Below, in pieces: positions 18,384 through 27,000 of a DNA stretch of 64,000 nt. Below the pieces are notes generated by a model. It did not search any database. It worked only from the letters and a program-made list of their open reading frames with translations, and was not told where the DNA came from. Where the stretch lies: contig NZ_JARXIA010000018.1 of assembly GCF_031127875.1 (NCBI RefSeq), positions 96,970 through 160,969 of the forward strand, read 5' to 3'. Both the position numbers and the translations under genes were made by a program. Source of the DNA: Pelagicoccus sp. SDUM812005 (GTDB lineage Bacteria; Verrucomicrobiota; Verrucomicrobiia; Opitutales; Opitutaceae). The stretch's first letter is position 1, and the number at the start of each line of letters is the position of its first letter.

Positions 18384-19505
18384 ATGCCGGGCCCGTTCAT
18401 TGAATGCGTGTCTATGTCGTTTGTATCCCTTTCTGCCCTCATTTCCCCTCGGGCGAGATCCTCTTTCGTTCCTGTTTTGGTGGGGTCGATTCTATTTTGT
18501 TTGCAAGGTTGCAGCTCGAACAAGCAGGAAAACCATGAGTGGGTTTTGCAGTCCCACGCTCCGGAAAGCAGCTTAGATTTCCAAGAGCTGCAGAAGATGG
18601 CGGAGCAGGTGCGGCTGATGTCGGGCGGGCGGCTTTTGATTCGTCCTGTTCCCGGAGGAGCGCTCGCGTCGGGTCCTGACATATATACAGCGGTCTCGGA
18701 GCGACGGGTGGAGATGGGAAATGGGTGGCCTAACTGGTGGTCCGGCAGACATCCGTCGTGGTCGGTCATGAACTCGGGGCCTTTCGATTTCATGAACCTC
18801 GACGCGTCGATGATGTTTTTTCTCGCGGGCGAGGGCACGGAGTTGGCCAACGAGCTGGCGGCTCCGGATGGCGTCATCTGGAGGGCGGCGTGGTGGTCGG
18901 GCATGGAGTTCGGTTTGCTCTCCAAGGACCCGATTGCGGGCTTGGACGACTTGAAGAACAAGAAGGTGCGCATCGGGCCGGGCTTGCCCGGCGAGGTGTT
19001 CGCGGCGGCTTCGGGCGCCTATACCATTCCGTTGGTGCCGGAGGAGATGAGGCCTGCTCTCGAGCAGGGCTTGATCGACGCGGTGGAGTGGACCACGGCC
19101 AGGGGCGTGCTCGAGCTCGATTTGCACGACGTCAGTCCGCACGCGATCGTACCAGCGATTTGGCAGCCAGCCGTCGTGTCTGACTTCTTGATCAACGAAG
19201 CGGCCTACGAGGAGCTAGGGGAGGACTTGAAGGCTATCTTGGAATCGGCAATGAAGGCCTACGCCCTGACGACGACCATGAGCTCCAAGCTGGCGGATTT
19301 CGAGGCCATGGAGGAGCTGCAAAGCGCGAAGGTGAGCTTTCGTCGCTGGAGCGAGGAGGATATCGAGCGCTGGCGGGTCGCGAACGAAGCCATCCTCGAC
19401 GGGTATCGGGCTCGGGACGCCTATACCGAAAAGCTGATTTCGAAGAAACAGGCCTTCAAGGATCGCTACAATCGTTACTACGAATACTTTGGACCTTACG
19501 ATTGA
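18384..19505 (+). CDS. TRAP-type (DctP family) substrate-binding lipoprotein
   Basis: A 373-aa exported solute-binding protein. The N-terminus has a basic stretch, a hydrophobic core and a lipobox ending FCLQGC, so it should be lipid-anchored; the ATG at 18414 is an alternative start. DctP features follow: EWVLQSHAPESS at the mature start, SGGRLLIRPVPGGAL, KNKKVRIGPGLPGEVFAA with the usual arginine that binds a carboxylate, and LEQGLIDAVEWTT. Aromatic and acidic helices close the protein. No TRAP permease subunits are nearby. The next gene, 34 bp downstream, is a membrane histidine kinase, so the protein may feed a sensor rather than a transporter. The ligand is unknown. Confidence 0.88.
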   Translation: MPGPFIECVSMSFVSLSALISPRARSSFVPVLVGSILFCLQGCSSNKQENHEWVLQSHAPESSLDFQELQKMAEQVRLMSGGRLLIRPVPGGALASGPDIYTAVSERRVEMGNGWPNWWSGRHPSWSVMNSGPFDFMNLDASMMFFLAGEGTELANELAAPDGVIWRAAWWSGMEFGLLSKDPIAGLDDLKNKKVRIGPGLPGEVFAAASGAYTIPLVPEEMRPALEQGLIDAVEWTTARGVLELDLHDVSPHAIVPAIWQPAVVSDFLINEAAYEELGEDLKAILESAMKAYALTTTMSSKLADFEAMEELQSAKVSFRRWSEEDIERWRVANEAILDGYRARDAYTEKLISKKQAFKDRYNRYYEYFGPYD

Positions 19506-19539
19506 TGCCCCATTCGAACATCTTTTCTAGCGGATCGGG

Positions 19540-21282
19540 ATGAAGAAGGTTGCGGAACACAAGTCTGTAACGCTGTTTTGGATACTTGTCCTAACGGTCT
19601 TTATCCTGATGTCCGGATTTACGGCGATTCGTTTCACGGTGACGAAACGAGGTCTCGACGACGCTCTCGAACGCAGGGCGGAGAACGTAGCCTTGAGGAT
19701 TGTCGATGCGATCTCGCCTACGATTTGGGATATCTATCGGAAGTCGGAGCATCGGGAGTATTCGAAGGAGGTTTCTTCCGCGGTCTTGGACGCTGAATTT
19801 CGCGATTCCTTCGTGCTCGGCGTTGTTGTGTATGGGAATTTTGGACACGTTCACATGGCTCGCTTTAGAGGGGAAGGTGGATTGCTGGACTACGACCAGG
19901 CCTTGGAGCGGAAGATCCGCGAGGAAGCGGACTTGACCTTTTACGAGCCTATCAAGAACGGTCCGATGACGATCGGAAACGTGCGGGTTTACCTGAGCTC
20001 CCTAGAAAATCGGAACCTGATCGAGAAGACCTTGATCGTCGATGTGGCTGAGGCGTTGGCGGTGTCGGTGCTGATCGTGGTGTGCCTCTTTTTTATCCTG
20101 CGCAAGGCGTTGATCGCTCCCATGCGGAAGTTGGGCATAGCGAGCCATGTGATCGACTCGCTCCGGGAGGCGGTCGTGGTAACGGATGGCGAAGGGCGGG
20201 TGGTCGACGCTAATCCGTACTTTTGCAGGCTGGTCGGCAAGGACAAGAGCGAGCTTCTCGGGTCGGCTCTTGGACTGGGCGTGGAATGTAGTGAGGGCGT
20301 GGATACATTGATTGAAATTTGGAAGGGAGCCGCGGCGGAACGCGTTTGGACGGGAGAGGCTCGTATCTCTTGGGCGGACGGGCAGCGCATGGACGTCTAC
20401 GCAAACGTATCGCCGGTCGTGTTCGACGGCGACGTTTCGGACTATACGGTTACGGTCCTGCAGGGGATCGAGGAGTTGAAGCAGGCGGAGGAAGCGCTGA
20501 AGCTGCGCAATCGGGAGCTGGAGTTGGCGAAGGATCGGGCGGAGGCTTCCAGCCGAGCCAAGGACGAGTTTTTGTCGATTATGAGCCATGAGCTGAGGAC
20601 TCCTTTGAATCCGATCATCGGCTTTGGAAGCATGATAAACGACGAGCTGGAGGATCCTGAGCAGTTGGAGCAGATGGGAGTGGTGCTCAATTCGGCGACT
20701 CACCTGTTGCGCCTGATCGAATCGGTTCTCGAGTATACTAAACTTGAGCGTGATCCGTCGCAGTGCGAGGTCACTGTATTCGATTATAAGGCGTCCTGCG
20801 AAACGCTGCTGAATTCGGTCCGCACCGAGGCGGAGAGCAAGTCTCTGGGCTTGTCGTTCGCCCATCATTATTCGAGCGAACTGGAAGCGGGGGAGGGATG
20901 TTTCGAGATCGTGTGCGACAAGGCTAAGTTTGAGCAGGTCGTGCATAATTCCTTGGTCAATGCGATCAAGTTCACGAGCGCTGGAAGTGTATCCATTGAA
21001 ACGCTACTGTCGCCCGGTCTGCTGCGCGTGTCGGTTCGGGACACGGGGCTCGGGATTGGGGGTGACGATTTGGAGCGAATCTTCCAGGCCTTTACTCAAG
21101 TGGATTCCTCGCTGCGTCGAAAGCACCAGGGAATCGGCCTCGGTCTTGCCATCTGCCGCAAGCTGGCGGTGGCGATGGGAGGCGAGGTCGGCTGCGAGAG
21201 CGAGCTCGGCAAGGGGAGCGTCTTTTGGCTGGAGATTCCGGTAGACGTCGAACGGAGCGGTTCGACGCAAGCTCCTCGCTAG
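19540..21282 (+). CDS. Membrane-bound sensor histidine kinase with PAS domain
   Basis: A 580-aa kinase. Order: first membrane helix about residues 9-33; a periplasmic sensor region about 34-175 with no recognised fold; a second helix about 175-195 (EALAVSVLIVVCLFFILRKA); a PAS domain about 205-315 (REAVVVTDGEGRVVDANPYF); and a coiled linker. HisKA follows with phospho-acceptor His350 in IMSHELRTPLNPIIGFG. The ATPase domain has the N-box NSLVNAIKFT and the G-boxes VRDTGLGIG and GIGLGLAICRKLA. No response regulator, receiver domain or HPt is encoded next to it. It probably shares a transcript with the DctP-like lipoprotein upstream, which may present ligand to its periplasmic domain. Confidence 0.92.
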   Translation: MKKVAEHKSVTLFWILVLTVFILMSGFTAIRFTVTKRGLDDALERRAENVALRIVDAISPTIWDIYRKSEHREYSKEVSSAVLDAEFRDSFVLGVVVYGNFGHVHMARFRGEGGLLDYDQALERKIREEADLTFYEPIKNGPMTIGNVRVYLSSLENRNLIEKTLIVDVAEALAVSVLIVVCLFFILRKALIAPMRKLGIASHVIDSLREAVVVTDGEGRVVDANPYFCRLVGKDKSELLGSALGLGVECSEGVDTLIEIWKGAAAERVWTGEARISWADGQRMDVYANVSPVVFDGDVSDYTVTVLQGIEELKQAEEALKLRNRELELAKDRAEASSRAKDEFLSIMSHELRTPLNPIIGFGSMINDELEDPEQLEQMGVVLNSATHLLRLIESVLEYTKLERDPSQCEVTVFDYKASCETLLNSVRTEAESKSLGLSFAHHYSSELEAGEGCFEIVCDKAKFEQVVHNSLVNAIKFTSAGSVSIETLLSPGLLRVSVRDTGLGIGGDDLERIFQAFTQVDSSLRRKHQGIGLGLAICRKLAVAMGGEVGCESELGKGSVFWLEIPVDVERSGSTQAPR

Positions 21283-21507
21283 GGCTTCCGGAGGACACGC
21301 TTTTGCCTGTTCGGGGCGCATATCAAGCATCGAAAAGGAGTGGCGTCGACTGAGGAACTTACCTGCTGCAACTGCTAGGGAGCTTGCCTGCCGGTTCGCT
21401 AAATTCGTTTCAAAGCGAATGCCTGTCTCCGATCCGAGCTTAGGCTCAGGCCTTCACTAGGCGATACACCTAGCTGTGTGTAATTAACCCCAGATGTTTA
21501 GGTGCTT

Positions 21508-22569
21508 ATGAAGAGTTTATCGAGTTCTAGTTGTGTCGCGCGTGGCGCTGTCATGTTTGCTTCGGCTTTCGCAGGTTTCCTGGTGAGCGCGGAGCCATCG
21601 CCTTCCGTGGAAGAAGCGAAAGCGCTGTTCAGTACTCCCGATGTGGATACGATCGAATATCCCGACTGGGAACCGCCCAGCGCGGAAGTCGTCGAACTGG
21701 GCCGTCGCCTCTTTTTCGACGAGAAGCTTTCCGTCAACGAGACCCAGTCCTGCGCGACTTGCCATAATCCGGACCATGGCTTTAGCGACGGCTTGAAGTT
21801 CAGCATTGGAGCGATGGGAAATCCGGTAGGCCGGAACACGCCTCACCTGTATAACCTCGCTTGGAACGACACCTTTTTCTGGGATGGGCGAAGCCATTCC
21901 TTGGAGGACCAAGCGCTGGGCCCGATCAAGGCCGAGGGCGAGATGAACATGCCGATCGACCTGCTGGTGGAACGCTTGTCGGAGGACGAGAGCTACCGGC
22001 ACGATTTCGAGTCAGCCTACGGCGAGCCCAGCATTACGCCTGACCGAATCGCTACCTCCATCGCTTCTTTCGAGAGAACCATCGTGGTGGACGATACGCC
22101 ATTCGATCGATACTTGGCGGGAGATGATCGGGCCATCAGCCCGGCCGCGGTGCGTGGGATGCAGCTGTACGCGGGCAAGGCTCTTTGTATCGACTGCCAT
22201 GACGGAGCGAACTTTACTGACAACAGTTTTCATAATATTGGAGTGGAGCCGCACGACAGTGGACGAGGAGCGGTCGTGGGCGATGACAGTTTGAAGGGCG
22301 CGTTTAAGGTGCCCGGTCTGCGCAATATTCTATATTCGGCCCCCTATATGCACGATGGCTCCTTGGGGACTTTGGAGAAGGTCGTGCGTTTCTATAACGT
22401 CGGCGGTCATCTCAGCCAGGAGGAAGGTTCGTCTATTCAGCCGCTTAATTTGACGGAAGGGGAAATTCGGGATTTAGTAGCCTTCCTTGGCGCTCTCAAC
22501 CAACCGCTCAACATTGCGCGTCCCGCAGAGGTTCGTGCGACTAGCGAAGGCTTGGCGCGTTCAGAGTAG
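21508..22569 (+). CDS. Di-haem cytochrome c peroxidase (CCP/MauG family)
   Basis: A 353-aa periplasmic enzyme with a signal peptide (GAVMFASAFAGFLVSA). The ATG at 21508 is used instead of the GTG at 21502. Two haem-c sites are visible: CATCHNPDHGF at residues 82-86 and CIDCHDGANF around residue 230. Family landmarks include LGRRLFFDEKLSVNETQSC, RNTPHLYNLAWNDTFFWDGR, and the C-terminal FKVPGLRNILYSAPYMHDGSLGTLEKVV block with its conserved methionine-histidine pair. It could reduce hydrogen peroxide or act as a MauG-like oxidant. It leads a trio with a cupredoxin and a P460 cytochrome (29-bp and 34-bp gaps), suggesting a shared periplasmic redox function. Confidence 0.93.
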   Translation: MKSLSSSSCVARGAVMFASAFAGFLVSAEPSPSVEEAKALFSTPDVDTIEYPDWEPPSAEVVELGRRLFFDEKLSVNETQSCATCHNPDHGFSDGLKFSIGAMGNPVGRNTPHLYNLAWNDTFFWDGRSHSLEDQALGPIKAEGEMNMPIDLLVERLSEDESYRHDFESAYGEPSITPDRIATSIASFERTIVVDDTPFDRYLAGDDRAISPAAVRGMQLYAGKALCIDCHDGANFTDNSFHNIGVEPHDSGRGAVVGDDSLKGAFKVPGLRNILYSAPYMHDGSLGTLEKVVRFYNVGGHLSQEEGSSIQPLNLTEGEIRDLVAFLGALNQPLNIARPAEVRATSEGLARSE

Positions 22570-22598
22570 CCTTAGGGAAAGTCAGTTTTGATTCAGTT

Positions 22599-23231
22599 AT
22601 GTGTTTATATAAATCTATCCTACTTACGATTCTATCAACAAGCGCCCTCGCAGCATCCCTTTCGGCTGGCACTGTGGAAGGCGTATTGACGTTTGAAAAG
22701 CGCAACCCCTACGTCGGCTTAGCGTACTTCAGCGACGCTAACGACGGCGGTCCGGACGTTTGCGGAACGCTGGACCAGAAGGACAAGGCCTTCTCGAAGC
22801 TGCTGGTAGTTGGAAAGGAAGGTTGCGAGATCAAGTTCCACAACTCTGACGATACCGACCACAACATTTTCGCCAACGACCTTGAGAGCGGCGTCAATTT
22901 CGACGTTGGCCTCATTCCGCCGGGTGGCGACTCGAGCACCGTTGTGAACTGGAACGCGGGCCGCTTGGTGCGCGTCGGTTGCAAGATCCATCCCAAGATG
23001 GTGAGCTATATCGCGAACCTGCCGACCAGCCGCTATGCGATCGTAGAGTTCGAGGAAGGGCAGTTGGAAACGCGCTTCGCGGTGGCCGACGTGGATGACA
23101 GTTCGGTGGCCTTCGAGTTGGTGCTGCAGCCCTTGGATCGCATCTCGGTATCCATCGCCTCTGGCGAAACGAAGACCGTCGATGTTACTTACAAGGGCAA
23201 GGTATTCGGCACGCTTACGCTGACTCGCTAG
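22599..23231 (+). CDS. Amicyanin-like cupredoxin domain protein
   Basis: A 210-aa exported protein (signal peptide LLTILSTSALAASLSAG). The central domain carries a full type-1 copper ligand set: His88 within the motif FHNSDDTDHN, then Cys128, His131 and Met134 in VGCKIHPKM. The C-x2-H-x2-M spacing is that of amicyanin. About 75 more residues after the copper site (YAIVEFEEGQLETRF onward) form an extra beta domain of unknown role. It probably shuttles electrons between the peroxidase encoded 29 bp upstream and the cytochrome encoded 34 bp downstream; this is inferred from the operon. Confidence 0.82.
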   Translation: MCLYKSILLTILSTSALAASLSAGTVEGVLTFEKRNPYVGLAYFSDANDGGPDVCGTLDQKDKAFSKLLVVGKEGCEIKFHNSDDTDHNIFANDLESGVNFDVGLIPPGGDSSTVVNWNAGRLVRVGCKIHPKMVSYIANLPTSRYAIVEFEEGQLETRFAVADVDDSSVAFELVLQPLDRISVSIASGETKTVDVTYKGKVFGTLTLTR

Positions 23232-23265
23232 TGTATCCAACGATCAAGGACATTAACCGATCCCT

Positions 23266-23898
23266 ATGTCTAAAGGAAAGCTAACGCTCTTCGCGCTTCC
23301 CATCGCCAGTTTCTCGATTTGGCTATGGGGAGGAACTCCTGAGGAGCTTGCTCCGAAAGGCGACCAGCAGGTGCCGTTTACGACGCCGAGCGACTTCGTT
23401 CTGCCCGCTTCGATCGAAGGGATCCCGTTGGACTACAGGGATTCGTGGGCTCGCATCACCGGTTTCGAATTTTCCGGCCTCCATTGGAACCACTTCGTGG
23501 TGGTTTACGTGAACAAGGGCGCCGATATCTACAACGAAAACTATTTCGAGTACGTGAATACGTTCGTGGAAGACGATTGGGGCGCGGAGGAGTCGGAGGA
23601 CGAGGACGCGGAGTTTAAAGCCTACGAACAAGGGACGATTTTCCTGAAGGAGCATTATACGGCCAACGGTGGCAAGCCAACGGATACCAGTTTCGTGACC
23701 CTGATGGAGAAGAAGGAGCCCGGCTACGATCCGGAGTTTGGAGACTGGCGATACGTTTGGATCGATGGGCGCAGCGGCGAGATCTTGCAGGACGGAAACA
23801 GTAAGAACGAGGTGCTCAACAAGAGCTGCATCGAATGCCATGCCAATATGGCGGATCGAGACTTTGTCTTCGCCACGGCGTCGCGGGCAGGGCACTAG
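23266..23898 (+). CDS. Cytochrome P460 family protein
   Basis: A 210-aa protein with an N-terminal export segment (LTLFALPIASFSIWLWG). The P460 fold is recognised from WNHFVVVYVNKGADIYNENY, GTIFLKEHY and the VTLMEKKEPGYDPEFGDWRY blocks. A c-type haem motif C-x-x-C-H lies near the C-terminus (CIECH, residues 188-192). Lys128 in FLKEHY is a candidate for the Lys-haem cross-link that defines P460, but this cannot be confirmed by eye. Characterised P460s oxidise hydroxylamine to N2O or NO; relatives have unknown substrates. An acidic insertion (EESEDEDAEF) interrupts the domain. It is the last gene of the trio. Confidence 0.87.
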   Translation: MSKGKLTLFALPIASFSIWLWGGTPEELAPKGDQQVPFTTPSDFVLPASIEGIPLDYRDSWARITGFEFSGLHWNHFVVVYVNKGADIYNENYFEYVNTFVEDDWGAEESEDEDAEFKAYEQGTIFLKEHYTANGGKPTDTSFVTLMEKKEPGYDPEFGDWRYVWIDGRSGEILQDGNSKNEVLNKSCIECHANMADRDFVFATASRAGH

Positions 23899-23976
23899 GC
23901 CCTCTCCTTGCGGTAGCTTTCCAAGCACCGGCAATTTCCGGTAACTTTGTTTTGGCGCCGCAGCGTGGGCGATTAG

Positions 23977-23999
23977 GGTCTCCCTTTTGAGACCTTTTT
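23977..23999 (+). terminator. Terminator directly before lhr
   Basis: GGTCTC / GAGACC (23977-23982, 23989-23994) with a CCTTTT loop is followed by five T. The T-run ends six bases before the lhr ATG, so this ends the peroxidase trio but would also lie in any lhr leader. Confidence 0.75.
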
Positions 24000-24005
24000 C
24001 GTTTT

Positions 24006-27000
24006 ATGCCCAAGCCGCCGTTACCTGAGTTGTCCCGTTTCCATCCCTTGGTTGGGCGTTGGTTTTCCGAGCGTTTGGGAAAGCCGACGGAAATCCAAGC
24101 GAAGGCCTGGGAGCTCATCGCTGCGGGCGAGCATTGCTTGATCTCGGCCGCAACCGGGAGCGGCAAGACTTTGGCGTCATTCCTGTGGGCCATCAGCCAG
24201 CTGGCCGCGGGCGAATGGGAGCTCGGCCAAACGCGGGTGCTATACGTTTCGCCCTTAAAGGCTCTCAATAACGACATCCGGCGCAACCTGCTGGGGCCGC
24301 TGGAGGAGCTCAAGGAGCGCTTCGAAAGGGAGGGCGTTGCGTGGCCGGATATTCGGGTGATGACGCGTAGCGGGGATACGGAGCAGAGCGACCGGCGCAA
24401 GATGCTGCGGCATCCGCCGGAAATCTTGATCACGACCCCGGAGAGCCTGAACCTGCTGCTTACCTCGAAGGATGGGCAACGCTCCTTGCTGGGCGTGCAG
24501 TCGGTGATCATCGACGAGGTGCACTCGGTGGTTGGGAGCAAGCGTGGCGTTTACTTGATGACGGCGATCGAGCGCCTGGCTCATCTGAACGGCGAGTTTC
24601 AGCGGATCGCGTTGTCGGCCACGGTGCGGCCCATGGAGCGAGTGGCGTCTTACATGGGTGGATACGTCGACGGCAAGGCGCGTTCAGTGACGTTGGCCGA
24701 ATCGGCGGCGAAGAAGACGTATGAGATCTCAGTGCGCTTCCCGGCGGAGGCGAAAGAGCAGGCAGAGGACGACGACTTCTGGCACCCGATCGTGCAAGAC
24801 TTGAAGGCGTTGGTTTCGGAAAACGAATCGACTTTGATTTTCGTGAACAGCCGCAAGCTTTGCGAAAAGCTGGCCTATAAGATCAATCGCGAGGAGCCGG
24901 TCCCGATCGCGTATTCGCATCACGGATCGCTTTCGAAGGAATTTCGCTTTGCGGTGGAGCAGCGTTTGAAGCAGGGGGAGCTCAAGGCGATCGTCGCGAC
25001 CAACTCGCTGGAAATGGGCATCGACGTTGGGGCTTTGGACTGCGTGGTGATGGTGCAGTGTCCGGGGCAGATCTCTTCGGCGGTGCAAAAGGTGGGGCGT
25101 GCGGGGCATCAGGTCGGCGCCACCAGTAAGGCGGTGGTCTTTCCGTCGCACTCCCGCGATTTCCTGGAAGCCGCTGTATTGTCGGAGTCCATACAGGAGC
25201 GAGCGATCGAGGCGGTGCGTCCAGTGGAGGCGCCTTTGGACGTGCTGGCTCAAGTTTTAGTTTCTATCTTGGGGGCGGGGCCTTGGGATATCGACGAGCT
25301 GTATGCGTTGGTGCGGCGGGCGTATCCCTATCGAAACCTGTCGCGGGAGCTTTTCGATCTGGTTTTGAACATGCAGGCGGGGCGCTATGCGGGGAGTCGC
25401 TTGCGGGAGCTGAAAGCGCGGGTGTCGCTCGACCGGACGGCGAATACGGCAACGCTGCGCAAGGGCGCCTTGATGGCCTTCTATTTCTCCGGCGGAGTGA
25501 TTCCCGATCGCGGGTACTTCCATTTGCGGCATAGCGGTACGGGAGGACGGATCGGCGAGCTCGACGAGGAGTTTGTTTGGGAACGGACCATAGGCGATGT
25601 ATTCACGCTAGGAGTACAGAGTTGGCGGATCGACCAGATCACGCATAACGACGTTTTGGTGTCGCCCGCTGCGGGTGGGGAGGTGGCTCCGCCGTTTTGG
25701 AGGGCGGAAACCTTCGATCGGGATTTCCATTTCTCTAATCGGATCGGAACCTTTCTGGAGTGGGCGAACGAGCGCTGCGGCGATTCGGACTTCCTGGGGG
25801 AGCTGCAATCGCGCTTCAAGATGGATGCGGTGGCAGCGAAGGCCTTGCTCGATTTTCTGGAACGTCAACGTTTGGTGACGGGGAAGGATCTTCCGCATCG
25901 CCACCACATCTTGGCGGAAGTCATCGACGCGGCGCCGGGAGGAGCTCCGGGGCAACAGTTGGTGCTGCATACGCATTGGGGCGGCCGAGTGAATCGTCCT
26001 TTCGCATTGGCCTTGGATGCGGCGTGGAACGAAACCTTTGGGCATCGCACGGAGGTGTACGTGAACAACGACTGCGTGGTGGTGATGCTCTCGGACGAGA
26101 TTTCCGTGGAGGATGTGATCGGGCTGGTGGGTCCACAAAATGTGGATACATGGTTGCGGCAGCGTCTGGAGGGATCCGGTTTCTTCGGGGCTCGTTTTCG
26201 GGAGGCGGCCGGAACGTCGCTGCTGGTGACGCGCAGCAAGGCGGGGCAGCGGCTGCCGCTTTGGTTGAGCCGCATGCGGGCGAAGAAGCTTTTCGAGTCG
26301 GTGCAGCGCTACGACGATTTTCCGCTCTTGCTGGAAGCCTGGCGGACTTGCTTGAAGGACGAGTTCGACATGGATTCGCTGCGGGAGGTGCTGGGCGAGC
26401 TGGAGCAGGGCGATATCGCGGTGTCGGTGACGCGTGGCAGCAAGGCGAGCCCCTTTGCCTCGAGCGTGGCCTGGCGGCAGATAAACGAGGAGTACATGTA
26501 CGCCACGGATAATCCCAACGCGACGGGAGAGTCCAGGCTGCGCGATGACTTGGTGCGTTCGGTGGCCTTCGATGCGGAGAATCGTCCGCAGGTGGATACG
26601 GCCTTGGTGCGGGAGTTTGAAGAGAAGCGTCAGCGCTTGGCGGAAGGTTACGCGCCGAGCGATGCCTTGGAGTTGAAGGAGTGGTTGCGGGATCGCATCG
26701 CCATTGTTTCGCTGGAATGGGAGCGTTTGCAAGCCGGTGTAGAGGTAGAGGAGACAGTGGACGTGGCGGAACACGGGGGCTGGATTTGCCTGCCGGAAGA
26801 GGAGGCGCGAATGAAACGGCTCTTTTGCGAGGAGCCCGATTCGGATCTGCTTTGTGAATTCCTGTCCTACTATGGTCCTGTATCGATTGAAAGACTACAG
26901 GGATGGTTAGGTTGCGGGGCGGTGGCTCTAAAGGTAGCCCTCGACGCCCTGGAGGACGAGCGACGTTTGATTTCCGGTTTTCTGCGGGAAGGGGAGGAAA

